NCBI GenBank assembly: GCA_025359045.1
Contig: JANYHN010000034.1
Span: 1 to 58,558, forward strand
DNA: 58,558 nt
Reading direction: 5' to 3'
Origin: Hyphomicrobiales bacterium
GTDB taxonomy: Bacteria; Pseudomonadota; Alphaproteobacteria; Rhizobiales; Aestuariivirgaceae
The position numbers and the translations under genes are program-made. Each line of letters begins with the position of its first letter. Within the stretch, counting starts at the first letter, position 1. The notes beneath the pieces were generated by a model. It was given only the letters and a program-made list of their open reading frames with translations, was not told the DNA's origin and did no database searches. Of this stretch, positions 47,425-56,437 are shown in pieces.

Positions 47425-48648
47425 TTAATGGCGCGTCAATGGCTGCAAAAGTTTCAAAATCCGTTGTGGTAATTTATAATAGGCATTGCGGATTGCTGGC
47501 CTGATGGCAGATAGGTAGAAATGGCCATAAAATTTGCCGCGCCAAGAAATAGCATAGAAATAGTCTTTCGTATTGACCTTATCAGAACACCAGGATTCCT
47601 TATGGTTGTCGTTTGGTACCATCAGGTCAAAGTGTTGTTGTCCTGAGCTTAATGCCAGTCTTTGTGAAAGATCCATGTGCAGACGGCCAGGCGATAGGTC
47701 GGTCAATGCGTTCACATGTGAAGTGATATACGCAAAATGCGTTCCACCATAGTTGAAGCCAATTTCCCAAGATACTGGTTTGTCACCTGCTGATAGTTCA
47801 GTGGTCACAAATTCGAAATCTTTCGCGCTGCTGCGTGACAAGGATTTCAAAAATTGGATGTGCCTCGGGCAACCCATCACACGGTTGAACCGGCCTCGCT
47901 CAGACAGCCATTCATTTTTTTCGCGTATGGCTTCGGCCATGGCTTGATCGTTGTCTGAACCCGGTTTTAAAGTTTTGAATTCAACGATGCCAATTTCTTC
48001 CAGATTATTGCGAATTTTTTTGCGGCGTTTGCGTTGTTGGGAGTTATAGCGCGCATCATAATCAGCATCGGACTTAAATACTGTGAGATCGAGAAATGGT
48101 GCTTGTTCATGCAGCTTGGCATCAACAAAATGCTGTGATGCAAAGCTTTCAATTATACTGTTTTGACGCACGTGGCGCAGACGAATAATATCGATGCCCT
48201 TAAGTCGATTAATAAAACTCAGTGATGCAGACATCCATTTCGTTATGCTTTGGTCTTTGGCGCAGAGTACATCGCCGTATTGGCCAAGTGGATCGGTGAC
48301 CCATTTTAGAGTTGATACGCCCATATGGCAACTTTTCATCAAAGGAAAAACGAACACTAATGTATTGTTAAGGAAGCCTGCAACAATGTGAACCTCATTT
48401 TGGCAATCGGGTTGTGCATAGTGGTCGCTCCAACTTTTTATCCAAGCATATGATTGGAATATGGTTGGTGTAACAGCGCAGCTATGTTCAAGGTTTTGCC
48501 ATTGATCAGATAACGCGCTGAGATGGGATGGTGATGTTATTAAGGTGAGAATGCCGCCATAAGGCAAGTCAGAATTTAGGCTTGCGGCCACGTCACTTTG
48601 GACATGGCGAACAACTTCGGCGCTACCTGCAATGACTTTGAAACTCAC
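47425..48648 (-). CDS. FemAB/BioF2-like acyltransferase (GNAT fold, CelD-type)
   Basis: I start at the GTG at 48648 (GGGAG 8 bases upstream; 407 residues); a TTG five codons earlier is the alternative. The sequence LEHSCAVTPTIFQSYAWIKS WSDHY, then a central basic stretch YNSQQRKRRKKIRNNLEE near 212-229, a GNAT-type SWEIGFNYGGTHFAYITSH near 296-314, and LSPGRLHMDLSQRLALSSGQ match the BioF2-like acetyltransferases that act in polysaccharide or lipid assembly. No signal peptide is visible. It stands alone, so the product it acylates is unknown. Confidence 0.78.
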   Translation of the reverse strand: MSFKVIAGSAEVVRHVQSDVAASLNSDLPYGGILTLITSPSHLSALSDQWQNLEHSCAVTPTIFQSYAWIKSWSDHYAQPDCQNEVHIVAGFLNNTLVFVFPLMKSCHMGVSTLKWVTDPLGQYGDVLCAKDQSITKWMSASLSFINRLKGIDIIRLRHVRQNSIIESFASQHFVDAKLHEQAPFLDLTVFKSDADYDARYNSQQRKRRKKIRNNLEEIGIVEFKTLKPGSDNDQAMAEAIREKNEWLSERGRFNRVMGCPRHIQFLKSLSRSSAKDFEFVTTELSAGDKPVSWEIGFNYGGTHFAYITSHVNALTDLSPGRLHMDLSQRLALSSGQQHFDLMVPNDNHKESWCSDKVNTKDYFYAISWRGKFYGHFYLSAIRPAIRNAYYKLPQRILKLLQPLTRH

Positions 48649-48743
48649 GTTTAAGGCTCCCAAGATTAAGCCGGACGCTAAGCCGCAATTGTTACCGAGA
48701 TATTGCCGAAATCGTTCAAATTTTAGCTAAATAGTGTGGAAGG

Positions 48744-49763
48744 TTAATTTTCTGACTTTGTTTCATCGCTAAAATTTGCCAGTTCTTTGACCAGACTTGA
48801 AAGCTTTTCGCGCTTTGACTGCTCTTGAGGAATGGGCCTGCATACCTCTCGCGCGGCCAAACCGATGCGGGCGGTGAGGATGCCATTGACTGCACCTTCG
48901 CCAAAGCGCGCGGAGAGGCGCCCCAGAATTCCTTTGCCGACGAAGAGGTGAATAAAGTTATCGGATAGTGCCAAGCCCCCCGCCACAGCAAGATGGGTGA
49001 TCACCATGCGCGCCAATCTGAACGTAGCAAGCATTGAAGGTCTGCCGCCATAGAGGCTGGCAATTTCGCGCAACATACTCAAATTCTGCGCTCCAACAAA
49101 TAGCACATCAAGCGCTGCTGCTGGCGTTACAGTCGTTAGAAGTGTTACACGACGCGCACGCTTTGCGATGATGCGGTGGGCTGCTTCATCGAGTGGATCG
49201 ACCAAATAGCGCTCGGCAAGGCGCACCCGGTCGCGTGGGTCCATAATATCCTGAGCATGGAGATTTAGGTTGTTCAAATTCCATGTTGCATCGGGGCGTT
49301 TGGCATAAAGGCCTTTCAGACCCGATATAGCTATTTCAGCTGATGCAGCATCGTCTTGATTAATCGCATGGCTGGCGCTGAGTTGAAGATGTTCGATGCG
49401 GCGCAAACGGAGCAACCCTAAAATTTCGCGAAACACAATGGCGAGCGTTGCAAAGCCCGCCACGCCAGCGACGGTTAGCGCCAAGTAACCCATGAATACT
49501 GACTTGAGAAAAAAGCTTTCAACAATTTGAGCAACTGAAAGACCAAGCCACAGCGCAAACAAAGTTGCTAAAGCGGAAATCAAGATGAAGCCCCAACGTG
49601 GGCGCGAGAATGCACGCTGTTCAGGCGGAACTGGAATGGTGGCCAATTCTTGTTCAGGTTCTTCCGCTGCAAACTCTATCTTGGTTGGCCTAGCCTTACT
49701 CTTTGTGGGTTCTGAATCAAGCTTGAAGGCTTGGGGCGCGCGGTGATCGGTTTTGGTGGTCAA
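48744..49763 (-). CDS. YcjF-like membrane protein (TIGR01620/DUF697)
   Basis: The 339-residue protein has a charged N-terminal tail (to about 50), two membrane helices (RWGFILISALATLFALWLG and SVFMGYLALTVAGVAGFATL), a helical cytoplasmic part, and a DUF697 C-terminal region (TVTPAAALDVLFVGAQNLSM near 215; RPSMLATFRLARMVITHLAV near 247). YcjF pairs with the GTPase-like YcjX. The start codon overlaps the YcjX stop by 4 bp, so both are made together. In E. coli this pair is linked to envelope stress; the exact role remains unknown. Confidence 0.85.
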   Translation of the reverse strand: MTTKTDHRAPQAFKLDSEPTKSKARPTKIEFAAEEPEQELATIPVPPEQRAFSRPRWGFILISALATLFALWLGLSVAQIVESFFLKSVFMGYLALTVAGVAGFATLAIVFREILGLLRLRRIEHLQLSASHAINQDDAASAEIAISGLKGLYAKRPDATWNLNNLNLHAQDIMDPRDRVRLAERYLVDPLDEAAHRIIAKRARRVTLLTTVTPAAALDVLFVGAQNLSMLREIASLYGGRPSMLATFRLARMVITHLAVAGGLALSDNFIHLFVGKGILGRLSARFGEGAVNGILTARIGLAAREVCRPIPQEQSKREKLSSLVKELANFSDETKSEN

Positions 49764-51193
49764 GGGAAACGGTCTCCGATCAAAAATTCCAAGGCGCGGT
49801 CTAAGCGGATATGTGGAAATGTATCGCCGCTGAGCAAAGGGGGACGAAAGCGCACGAATTTTAACTTTCCCTCCAAGCTGCCGTCCAATGCCGCTTGCGG
49901 ATCATGTGGTAAGTCGCCCGGGAAAATTGCCGCTTCGGCTTTGCCGTCAAATTTTGTTGCGCCAATGCTTTCGCCATCTTGGGGGATACCCGCTATGCAA
50001 GGCAGATCTTCACCTTTAACTTTAACAGTAGCTTCGCGCGTGGAGCGGATGGCACTTAAAGCTGCCACATCATAAGTGGCTCCTGCAAATTCTGCTTTGG
50101 TTGCGGCATCATTTACCAGCACGCGCAGCATAGACTCAAGTTTGTCATGACTCGTGTGGTGCAACTGGTCGGCTTTGGTTGCGGCAAACAGAATTTTTTC
50201 AACACGACGTCCGAAAAGCGATGTCGTGAAATTATTTGAACCGAGGCGAAAGCTACTCATCACATCGCTTAGTGCTGTTTGCAAATCTTCGACAGCTTTT
50301 GATCCGGCATTCAACGCAGTTAGCACATCAACCAAAACAATCTGGCGATCAAGCCTTGCAAAGTGGCCGAAGAAAAATGGTTTTACAACGCGCGATACAT
50401 AGGAATCATAGCGCCGTTGCATCAACGCGCCCATTGAACCTGATTGGAACCTCGCATCTGGCGGTACATCAAGCGGTGCAAAGGTGAGCAGGGGTGAACC
50501 CGCTAAATCTCCGGGTAATAAAAATCGGCCGGGAGGCAAAGTTGAAAGTGATATCTCATCTTTGCGGCAGCTCGCCAGATAGGCCGTGAACAGTACCGCT
50601 GATTTTTGCACTTCCACCTCATCTGCTGGCTTATCAGCATCAAGTGCTTGCAGATGTGCATACCAATCGCGCGCCATTGCTGCGCGAGGTGCCAAGCGGC
50701 TGGCAGCAATCGTGTTGTGGCTCCATTGTTGATAGGTCAAATTGATCAACGGCAAATCAAGTAGCCACTCACCGGGATAATCAACAATATCAATATGCAG
50801 TTTGCCGCCGCTGAAGTTACGCGCGAAAAAACTTGAGGGTTCATATTCCAATGTCAGGCGCAATTGGCTGATACGTTTGGTGCCTTCAGGCCAATGACGC
50901 TCATCGGCAGTTAATGCTTTCAGGTGTTCCTCATAAGAAAAGCGTGGCATGTCGTCATCGGGCTGTGGTTCGAGATAGGCGCGTGTGATGCGGCCTTGCG
51001 TGTGAGCTTCAAACACAGGCATCCGGGCGTTTTTGAGAATAGCGTGAACCAGAGCCGTAATGAAAACAGTTTTACCTGAGCGCGAAAGGCCCGTTACACC
51101 AAGGCGCAGTGTGGGTTGTAGCAACCCTGAGGCAAAATCCTTCAAGCCGCTTGCAGCCAGCTTGCTTTCATCAATAATCTCGCTGAATTTCAA
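49760..51193 (-). CDS. YcjX-like P-loop GTP-binding protein
   Basis: The 477-residue protein has a P-loop GLSRSGKT at residues 35-42, a switch-like DIVDYPGEWLLDLP near 137-150 (the DxxG of GTPases), a guanine-like ATKADQLHH near 337, and a central GSMGALMQRRYDSYVSRVVKPFFF region. This is the DUF463/YcjX family, whose members bind GTP and work with YcjF at the inner membrane. It lies upstream of and overlaps ycjF by 4 bp. The upstream gap to metA is 65 bp, so cotranscription with metA is possible. Confidence 0.88.
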   Translation of the reverse strand: MKFSEIIDESKLAASGLKDFASGLLQPTLRLGVTGLSRSGKTVFITALVHAILKNARMPVFEAHTQGRITRAYLEPQPDDDMPRFSYEEHLKALTADERHWPEGTKRISQLRLTLEYEPSSFFARNFSGGKLHIDIVDYPGEWLLDLPLINLTYQQWSHNTIAASRLAPRAAMARDWYAHLQALDADKPADEVEVQKSAVLFTAYLASCRKDEISLSTLPPGRFLLPGDLAGSPLLTFAPLDVPPDARFQSGSMGALMQRRYDSYVSRVVKPFFFGHFARLDRQIVLVDVLTALNAGSKAVEDLQTALSDVMSSFRLGSNNFTTSLFGRRVEKILFAATKADQLHHTSHDKLESMLRVLVNDAATKAEFAGATYDVAALSAIRSTREATVKVKGEDLPCIAGIPQDGESIGATKFDGKAEAAIFPGDLPHDPQAALDGSLEGKLKFVRFRPPLLSGDTFPHIRLDRALEFLIGDRFP

Positions 51194-51258
51194 CTCTACC
51201 GTCCTTCAGGTGCGCACAGCATAATTGGGAGCTAAATGGCGGAAAACAAGGGAAAGTT

Positions 51259-52185
51259 TTAGGCGGAAACCTTGCCGATATTTTTCAAATCAAATGGCGT
51301 GGTCTGATAGAGTTCGTTAATCCAATTGCCAAACAACAAATGTGCGTGGCTGCGCCAGCGGTTTTGGGGCGCGGACTTCGGGTTGTCTGCGGGAAAATAA
51401 TGGGCGGGCATGTTGATCGCCTTGCCCGCTTCCACATCGCGGGCATATTCGTCGCCCAACGAATTCGTGTCGTATTCAATATGATTGAACATATAGATTT
51501 GGCGCCTGCTTGGATCGTTGACTAGGCAGAGGCCCACCTCATCTGATTCCATCAGCACCTCAAGATTTTTGTCTGCAGGCAATTCAGATTTTAAATTTTC
51601 TGTCCAACGCGAAACCGGCATGGCGAAATCATCCGAGAAGCCGCGCAACAATGTTGAAGAGGGTTTTAGATTGTGATGGCTGAATACGCCAAAAGCTTTT
51701 TTTGCCAATTCATGTTTTGGGACTTTGTGGAAATGGTAAAGTGCCGCCTGCGCCGCCCAGCATACATTGAATGTGGAATGCACATGGGTTTGCGTCCATT
51801 CATAGATGCGGCTCAGCTCATCCCAATAAGTCACACTTTCAAACGGTAAAAGCTCGACGGGCGCGCCTGTGATGATTAATCCATCAAAGCGCTGATCTTT
51901 AATGTCTTCCCAACTTTCATAAAACGCCAACATATGTTCTTGAGATGTGTTTTTCGGCGTGTGGTTGGTCATCTTGATTAATGATAGTTCTACCTGCAAT
52001 GGGCTTGAACCAACAAGGCGCGCGAACTGGGTTTCCGTCTTGATCTTGTTTGGCATCAAATTGAGCAGGCCAATGCGCAGTGGGCGAATATCTTGGCGAT
52101 CAGCCGTTGACTCGTCCATGATCATAACGCCTTCTTGTTCAAGAATGCGGCGGGCCGGCAACTCATTTGGAATACGAATAGGCAT
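51259..52185 (-). CDS. metA: Homoserine O-acyltransferase MetA, probably acetyl-CoA specific
   Basis: The 308-residue enzyme has the MetA catalytic set at E. coli numbering: Cys142 ([11 protein letters not shown]), His235 and Glu237 (MFNHIEYD). Residue 111, which sets acyl-CoA choice, is Glu (GAPVELLPF) rather than the Gly of succinyl-specific E. coli MetA; Glu there is known from the acetyl-CoA-using Bacillus enzyme. It therefore probably makes O-acetylhomoserine for methionine synthesis. Its ATG overlaps the stop of the upstream ATPase gene by one base (TAATG), so it is translationally coupled and has no room for a SAM riboswitch of its own. Confidence 0.92.
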   Translation of the reverse strand: MPIRIPNELPARRILEQEGVMIMDESTADRQDIRPLRIGLLNLMPNKIKTETQFARLVGSSPLQVELSLIKMTNHTPKNTSQEHMLAFYESWEDIKDQRFDGLIITGAPVELLPFESVTYWDELSRIYEWTQTHVHSTFNVCWAAQAALYHFHKVPKHELAKKAFGVFSHHNLKPSSTLLRGFSDDFAMPVSRWTENLKSELPADKNLEVLMESDEVGLCLVNDPSRRQIYMFNHIEYDTNSLGDEYARDVEAGKAINMPAHYFPADNPKSAPQNRWRSHAHLLFGNWINELYQTTPFDLKNIGKVSA

Positions 52186-53048
52186 TATTTTACTTTGTCA
52201 ATCAATCTAGCCAGATGGTTCACGAAATCGGCTTCATTATTAATAGAGGGCACATCCTGCATATGCATCGTAAACCCAAATTTTTCTGCGATCTTTTTAT
52301 AAAGCGGAATGCGGTGATGCAGCAATTGTTCAAAACCCCACACAGCAAAACCATCAGGGTCAACATCATCATCATTTTTAATTTTGCTTAGCGCTTTATA
52401 TTCGCCCCATTTTTCTTTGAGGAAAGCAGGTTGATAATACATGGGCTTTGGGTTTTTGCGGAAGCGATCAACCAACATGGCCGTGTGTTCTGGCGTGCCT
52501 TCGATCCATAACAGCAAAGTGTTTTCGCTGAGAGATTTGAGAACAGGGTCACCAGCATCATCAGGATTCACAATTTCGCACAAGCTGCCACCGGAATCAC
52601 AGATGAAATTTTGATACTTATAAATATCGCCTGCACGTTCAATAAATTCCGGCACATCGAGCAAAGCTTTAATCTCAGCATCGCGGTGTTGATTTTGGCG
52701 GCGCACATATTCGGCAAACGGAATTCCGCCTTTTGCCATACTCCCAGGTCTGCCGAGATAGGTCGACAATGGCGAAAGATTATGAAAGGTGATGTTCGAG
52801 CGAATGTAAATTGAATCCGAGCGCAACAATTCACACAAAAACGGATTGGTCATCGCCTCGCGTTTAAAATTATCGACGATGTGCTCGTCCATGTAACGCG
52901 TGCCGATGCGGTAATCGACCGAATATTGAAACCAATTGTGATGTTGAAGTAAAGCCGAAAGCGTGGTCTTGCCAACACCAGACATGCCAAGAACTGTTAC
53001 AGCTTTGGAAGGAAGGGCGAGAAATTCTTTGCCAGTTTTAAAGCGCAT
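52185..53048 (-). CDS. Conserved P-loop ATPase of unknown function
   Basis: The ATG at 53048 gives 287 residues; an upstream TTG at 53084 would add twelve. The P-loop is GMSGVGKTT at 21-29. Further conserved-looking blocks are [20 protein letters not shown] near 43-62, [20 protein letters not shown] and [16 protein letters not shown] near 165-180. I recall similar proteins of the same length in many Rhodobacterales and Rhizobiales, annotated only as 'ATPase'. It looks like a kinase-type fold, and its overlap with metA is the only clue to its role. No signal peptide or membrane segment is present. Confidence 0.8.
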   Translation of the reverse strand: MRFKTGKEFLALPSKAVTVLGMSGVGKTTLSALLQHHNWFQYSVDYRIGTRYMDEHIVDNFKREAMTNPFLCELLRSDSIYIRSNITFHNLSPLSTYLGRPGSMAKGGIPFAEYVRRQNQHRDAEIKALLDVPEFIERAGDIYKYQNFICDSGGSLCEIVNPDDAGDPVLKSLSENTLLLWIEGTPEHTAMLVDRFRKNPKPMYYQPAFLKEKWGEYKALSKIKNDDDVDPDGFAVWGFEQLLHHRIPLYKKIAEKFGFTMHMQDVPSINNEADFVNHLARLIDKVK

Positions 53049-53087
53049 GCGAGAGGGTTTAGCCAAAGGCCAAGCTGAGAGCAATCA

Positions 53088-54524
53088 TCAGAATTCTTTG
53101 GTCAGATTTAAGTTAACGGAATGCGAGTCATAGTCGAACAAGGCAATGTTGCTTTTGTTTAAAGTATAGGAATAACTCATAGAGGGGGCAAATCCCCAAA
53201 TGTTTAAGTCGCGTTTTGTGAGAGTTAGGCCACCTATATAGCGAGTATCATAACGCGTTAAGCCACTGAAGGGTTCCACACCGTCAAAAGGTGAGATGCG
53301 AATTTGACCGTTGGCATTGATAGTCATTCCCATGGGGAATTCTTTGTAAACGTTGAGTCCGCCGAAATAAGTTTCGTAAGATGCTGATAGGTCTTGTGAT
53401 TTAGCACTATCGAAACCGCCGAATCCTGTCACATTCATTGTTGAATCAATGGCATGAGTAATGGCCAAATCAGTATGGAGGGCTGTTCCGTCGGCGGTTA
53501 CTGAGTTTGCATAATCGCGCCAAACATAGGTTAGGCTGCTATTTATTAAGTCGCGTTGGGTGAGCTGATAGCTGAAGGAAATACGAGGCCCAAAATCATT
53601 ATAAGTCAAAATGACGCTACTAGAACTCGGCGGGGCAAAATTTTGAGAGGCGACTCCACCAAAGCCAATGTATCCGTCAGAAATTAAGTATCTTATTTCT
53701 GCAGATTCGTTGGTTGACGCGGAGTCAAATTGGGGATCGGTGTAAATGCTTGCATTAATGCCTGCACCGAGCACGAACTGGAGTCGGTCGTTTAATCTCT
53801 TGCTGAACCCAGCGTTTAATCCGCCGGAAAGCCCCAAGCCACTTTGCTTTTGATTGTTAATGTTGCCTGAGGGGTCGACACCCGGAAATATGTTTCCGAT
53901 TGTATCGGAAACTAGCTTGTCATGATTGGAACCGTTGTTCACGTTCGTTGTCGGTGCAATTGAAACAAAACCAGAAATCGAATAAGGTTTTTTATCACCA
54001 ATTTGATCAATGAACGAACGAATACCAGCAGCTTCCGCAGCAGATGGAGCATCAGCTTCAAGCAATTTCAAATGATGGGCTGCGCTGTCTGTTTCATCCA
54101 AGCCAATCAGAACTTTGGCGAGTTCCGAGCGCACCAAAGTAAGTTTGGGATCATCAGCCAAGGCCGCGCGAAATTTTCGCGCTGCTCCAAAGAGATCATT
54201 ACGGCTTTCTAAAATCAGCCCTTCAATGAAAAGTGTCCGATTTGCGGCGTGCGGCCCGCGTAGTGGATACTTATGTAAAAGTTCTGCCGCCTGTTCAAAC
54301 TCTCCGGCTTTGGCAAATGTTATCAGAGCATGAACACGCATGTCTTCTGAAGCTGATTGATAAAGTGCGAAATCTTGTTGCGTGAGCGGAGGTGGGCCTT
54401 GCGGGGCTGCCAAAGCAAAGCTGCCAACAACAAAGAACGCCGCAAAACACGAAAAAGCTTGTGTTACCTCACGCTTTTTGGATTTATATAGCAATATGTT
54501 TAGCAAACAGGACCCGTCTTGCAC
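53088..54524 (-). CDS. Slam-type surface lipoprotein assembly modifier (TPR plus DUF560 barrel)
   Basis: Up to 478 residues from a GTG at 54524; a TTG at 54494 would fit the signal peptide better (KSKKREVTQAFSCFAAFFVV, cleavage near ALA-AP). Residues about 45-155 form TPR-like helices (AKAGEFEQAAELLHKYPL, SRNDLFGAARKFRAALADDP). From about 175 to the end is a beta-barrel with alternating pattern strands (SGGLNAGFSKRLNDRLQFVL, GPRISFSYQLTQRDLINSSL) and a terminal phenylalanine (LNLTKEF), the outer-membrane insertion signal. This is the Slam layout. Slam moves lipoproteins across the outer membrane to the cell surface. The gene begins inside the end of its likely substrate's gene. Confidence 0.85.
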   Translation of the reverse strand: MQDGSCLLNILLYKSKKREVTQAFSCFAAFFVVGSFALAAPQGPPPLTQQDFALYQSASEDMRVHALITFAKAGEFEQAAELLHKYPLRGPHAANRTLFIEGLILESRNDLFGAARKFRAALADDPKLTLVRSELAKVLIGLDETDSAAHHLKLLEADAPSAAEAAGIRSFIDQIGDKKPYSISGFVSIAPTTNVNNGSNHDKLVSDTIGNIFPGVDPSGNINNQKQSGLGLSGGLNAGFSKRLNDRLQFVLGAGINASIYTDPQFDSASTNESAEIRYLISDGYIGFGGVASQNFAPPSSSSVILTYNDFGPRISFSYQLTQRDLINSSLTYVWRDYANSVTADGTALHTDLAITHAIDSTMNVTGFGGFDSAKSQDLSASYETYFGGLNVYKEFPMGMTINANGQIRISPFDGVEPFSGLTRYDTRYIGGLTLTKRDLNIWGFAPSMSYSYTLNKSNIALFDYDSHSVNLNLTKEF

Positions 54525-55774
54525 GCGTTGAATATGCCAGTCATTGATACATAACCACGACGATCATCGTTAATGGCTGTCGAACCGCCGATTGGCTGCA
54601 ATGTCTGTGCATCCATGGCAAACACACCAGTTATATTATCTGCGTTGTTACCGAAAAAGCCCGCTTCAAAAAAGCTGTTTGAAGAGGTGTTGATCCAATT
54701 GCTGGTGGGGTCATATTGGGCGGTACCCTTGATTACGTTCGCATGGGTTCCGGCGGTGGTTGAAGCGTTGGTTGTGATTGTTCCTGCTAATTGGATTTGT
54801 TGATCCATAAAACCACCTTGAGCTGCTCCAAACCAGTTTGCTGGATTGTTGTAGGCGATACCTCCGTCAGGTATAGTGTTGGGGTTTGTCGCAGTAGCAA
54901 AACCACTTGCACCGCCTAAAGTCTGCCATGCTTTCCAAGCATTTGGAGTGAGCGTTCCAGTAACAGTACCGTTTGATCCAAAGTTTGCAGTTAATGCCGT
55001 ATCACCAGTGACTGACCAAATATTGTTTCTATCGAGCGTTTGAACGCCGACTGGAGGGTTTGTCGGATTTATGAAGTTCGATGTTGTAGCAACGCTTGTA
55101 AATTGACCACTATAAGTGGCGCTGCCAGATGTCGGCATTTGAGCTGCGGTCGTGTAGTTGCCGCCAAATGACCATGCTTGATGCGTGGCTGGGTTGCCGC
55201 CTGTTGTTACGTCGCGGTATTGGGTGGCATAGCTGCTGCCAGTGCCCGCGTTCCACCTCCAAACTTGGAGTTCTTCGTCCTGTGTGGAGGCTGCACCAGG
55301 AGCCTTGGTTATTTTGTGATATTCCTTGTAAGTTCCGCCAATACCGGAACCTTTTGTTGTGCCTGCCACATACTCATCTAGCACTTTTGTCGTTGGCCAT
55401 ATCGCGTTCGAGGACGTATTTGTGTTGATAGCTAATTGAGCTGTGCTGGTTGGCAACGTTGATTGAGTTAACGTCGATACGGCGGTGTTGTTGGCGCGCG
55501 AAACAAGAAGGCCGTTGTCCAAGGCTAACGTCGTGTCACCTGTCGTGATGGTCGATGTGTTGCCAGTGTTAGGTGAAGGGGTGGGTGTTGGGGTTGTCCC
55601 CGTACCCGTGCCGCCGCCTGTTGTTGATCCACTATTGGGCCCGCTGCAATTGAGTGTCTGCGTAGTGCTCGTGCAGGAACTACCGAGATTGGCGACGGCA
55701 TCAAGTTGATTGCCATCGCAGCCCGAAAGGGCTGTGCCGGCTGCCAATAAAACTGCAAGTGACGCATAACGCAT
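54500..55774 (-). CDS. TbpB/HpuA-like surface lipoprotein, probable Slam substrate
   Basis: I start at the ATG at 55774 (GGAA upstream; 424 residues), which gives a compact lipoprotein signal MRYASLAVLLAAGTALSGC with Cys19 in the lipobox LSGC. A Thr/Gly/Pro-rich linker (about 45-75) leads to a beta-rich body with repeated GxF strands and the C-terminal FFEAGFFGNNADNITGVFAM near 375-395, which resembles the 'G.FYGPNA.E.GG.F' end of transferrin-binding-protein-B-like barrels. These are ligand-binding surface lipoproteins delivered by Slam. The ligand is unknown, and no TonB receptor is encoded here. It overlaps the Slam gene by 25 bp. Confidence 0.8.
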   Translation of the reverse strand: MRYASLAVLLAAGTALSGCDGNQLDAVANLGSSCTSTTQTLNCSGPNSGSTTGGGTGTGTTPTPTPSPNTGNTSTITTGDTTLALDNGLLVSRANNTAVSTLTQSTLPTSTAQLAINTNTSSNAIWPTTKVLDEYVAGTTKGSGIGGTYKEYHKITKAPGAASTQDEELQVWRWNAGTGSSYATQYRDVTTGGNPATHQAWSFGGNYTTAAQMPTSGSATYSGQFTSVATTSNFINPTNPPVGVQTLDRNNIWSVTGDTALTANFGSNGTVTGTLTPNAWKAWQTLGGASGFATATNPNTIPDGGIAYNNPANWFGAAQGGFMDQQIQLAGTITTNASTTAGTHANVIKGTAQYDPTSNWINTSSNSFFEAGFFGNNADNITGVFAMDAQTLQPIGGSTAINDDRRGYVSMTGIFNACKTGPVC

Positions 55775-55855
55775 GATGAATTTCCAAACTGACCCAGATT
55801 TCATTAAACATGGAGATATTGTTCTAATTTTAAGTTAAGCATATGGAATTATTGG

Positions 55856-55872
55856 TGTTTCAATTTGAAACA
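55856..55872. promoter_or_regulatory. Perfect 17-bp palindrome upstream of the lipoprotein/Slam genes
   Basis: TGTTTCAATTTGAAACA has 8-base arms around one central base. It lies about 82 bp before the lipoprotein ATG, in the gap shared with divergent dksA but far from the dksA promoter. It does not match the iron-responsive ICE or RirA consensus that I know. It is a candidate operator of the lipoprotein/Slam unit. Confidence 0.4.
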
Positions 55873-55958
55873 GAGTGTTCATCATTCGGTAATGTGGCGC
55901 GGGCATTGCAACGCCTTAGGGCACGAATCACGACTGGTTTTGCGACATTAAGCAAGTA

Positions 55959-55987
55959 TTGCTGCTGCTGGCCTTGCTCGCTATAAG
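55959..55987 (+). promoter_or_regulatory. dksA promoter
   Basis: TTGCTG (55959-55964), a 17-base spacer and TATAAG (55982-55987) form a good sigma-70-type promoter on the plus strand. Transcription would start near 55994, leaving a 26-base leader with the ribosome site GGGAAGAGAG before the dksA ATG at 56020. Confidence 0.5.
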
Positions 55988-56019
55988 CCCGCTTATTCTA
56001 CTGGGAAGAGAGACTTCAA

Positions 56020-56436
56020 ATGACTGCTACGTTAGCCGAAGACTATAAGCCAAGTGACTCTGAGCCGTTTATGAACGATCGTCAGATTGAATATTTCCGC
56101 CGCAAATTGCTGAATTGGAAAGATGATATTATCAAGGAGAGCAAAGAAACCATCTCGCATCTCCAAGAAGAGAACCACATTTTGCCAGATGTGGCAGACC
56201 GCGCATCTTCTGAAACCGATCGCTCGCTGGAACTTCGCACGCGCGACCGTCAGCGCAAATTGATTTCGAAAATTGATGCCGCTTTAAAGCGCATTGATGA
56301 CCGTTCTTACGGTTATTGCGAAGATACTGGCGAGCCAATTGGTTTGAAGCGCTTGGATGCAAGGCCAATTGCCACGCTTTCAATTGAAGCCCAAGAACGC
56401 CACGAAAAGCGCGAGCGGGTTTACAGGGACGAGTAG
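56020..56436 (+). CDS. dksA: RNA polymerase-binding transcription factor DksA, single-cysteine type
   Basis: The 138-residue protein has the DksA build: an N-terminal helix, a coiled coil ending in the tip DVADRA (57-62, the DxxDxA motif that reaches the polymerase active site), and a C-terminal globular domain with YGYCEDTGEPIGLKRLDARP near 97-116. Where E. coli has four zinc cysteines, only Cys100 remains (then Thr, Ala and Leu), a zinc-free form known from other alphaproteobacteria. DksA with ppGpp adjusts rRNA and amino acid promoters. It is convergent with adenine deaminase, with one base between the stops. Confidence 0.93.
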   Translation: MTATLAEDYKPSDSEPFMNDRQIEYFRRKLLNWKDDIIKESKETISHLQEENHILPDVADRASSETDRSLELRTRDRQRKLISKIDAALKRIDDRSYGYCEDTGEPIGLKRLDARPIATLSIEAQERHEKRERVYRDE

Positions 56437-56437
56437 C

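Noticed and set aside
52186..52300. SAM-type riboswitch before metA
   Set aside because: The upstream ATPase gene covers this space up to the metA ATG, and no SAM-II-like pattern was seen.
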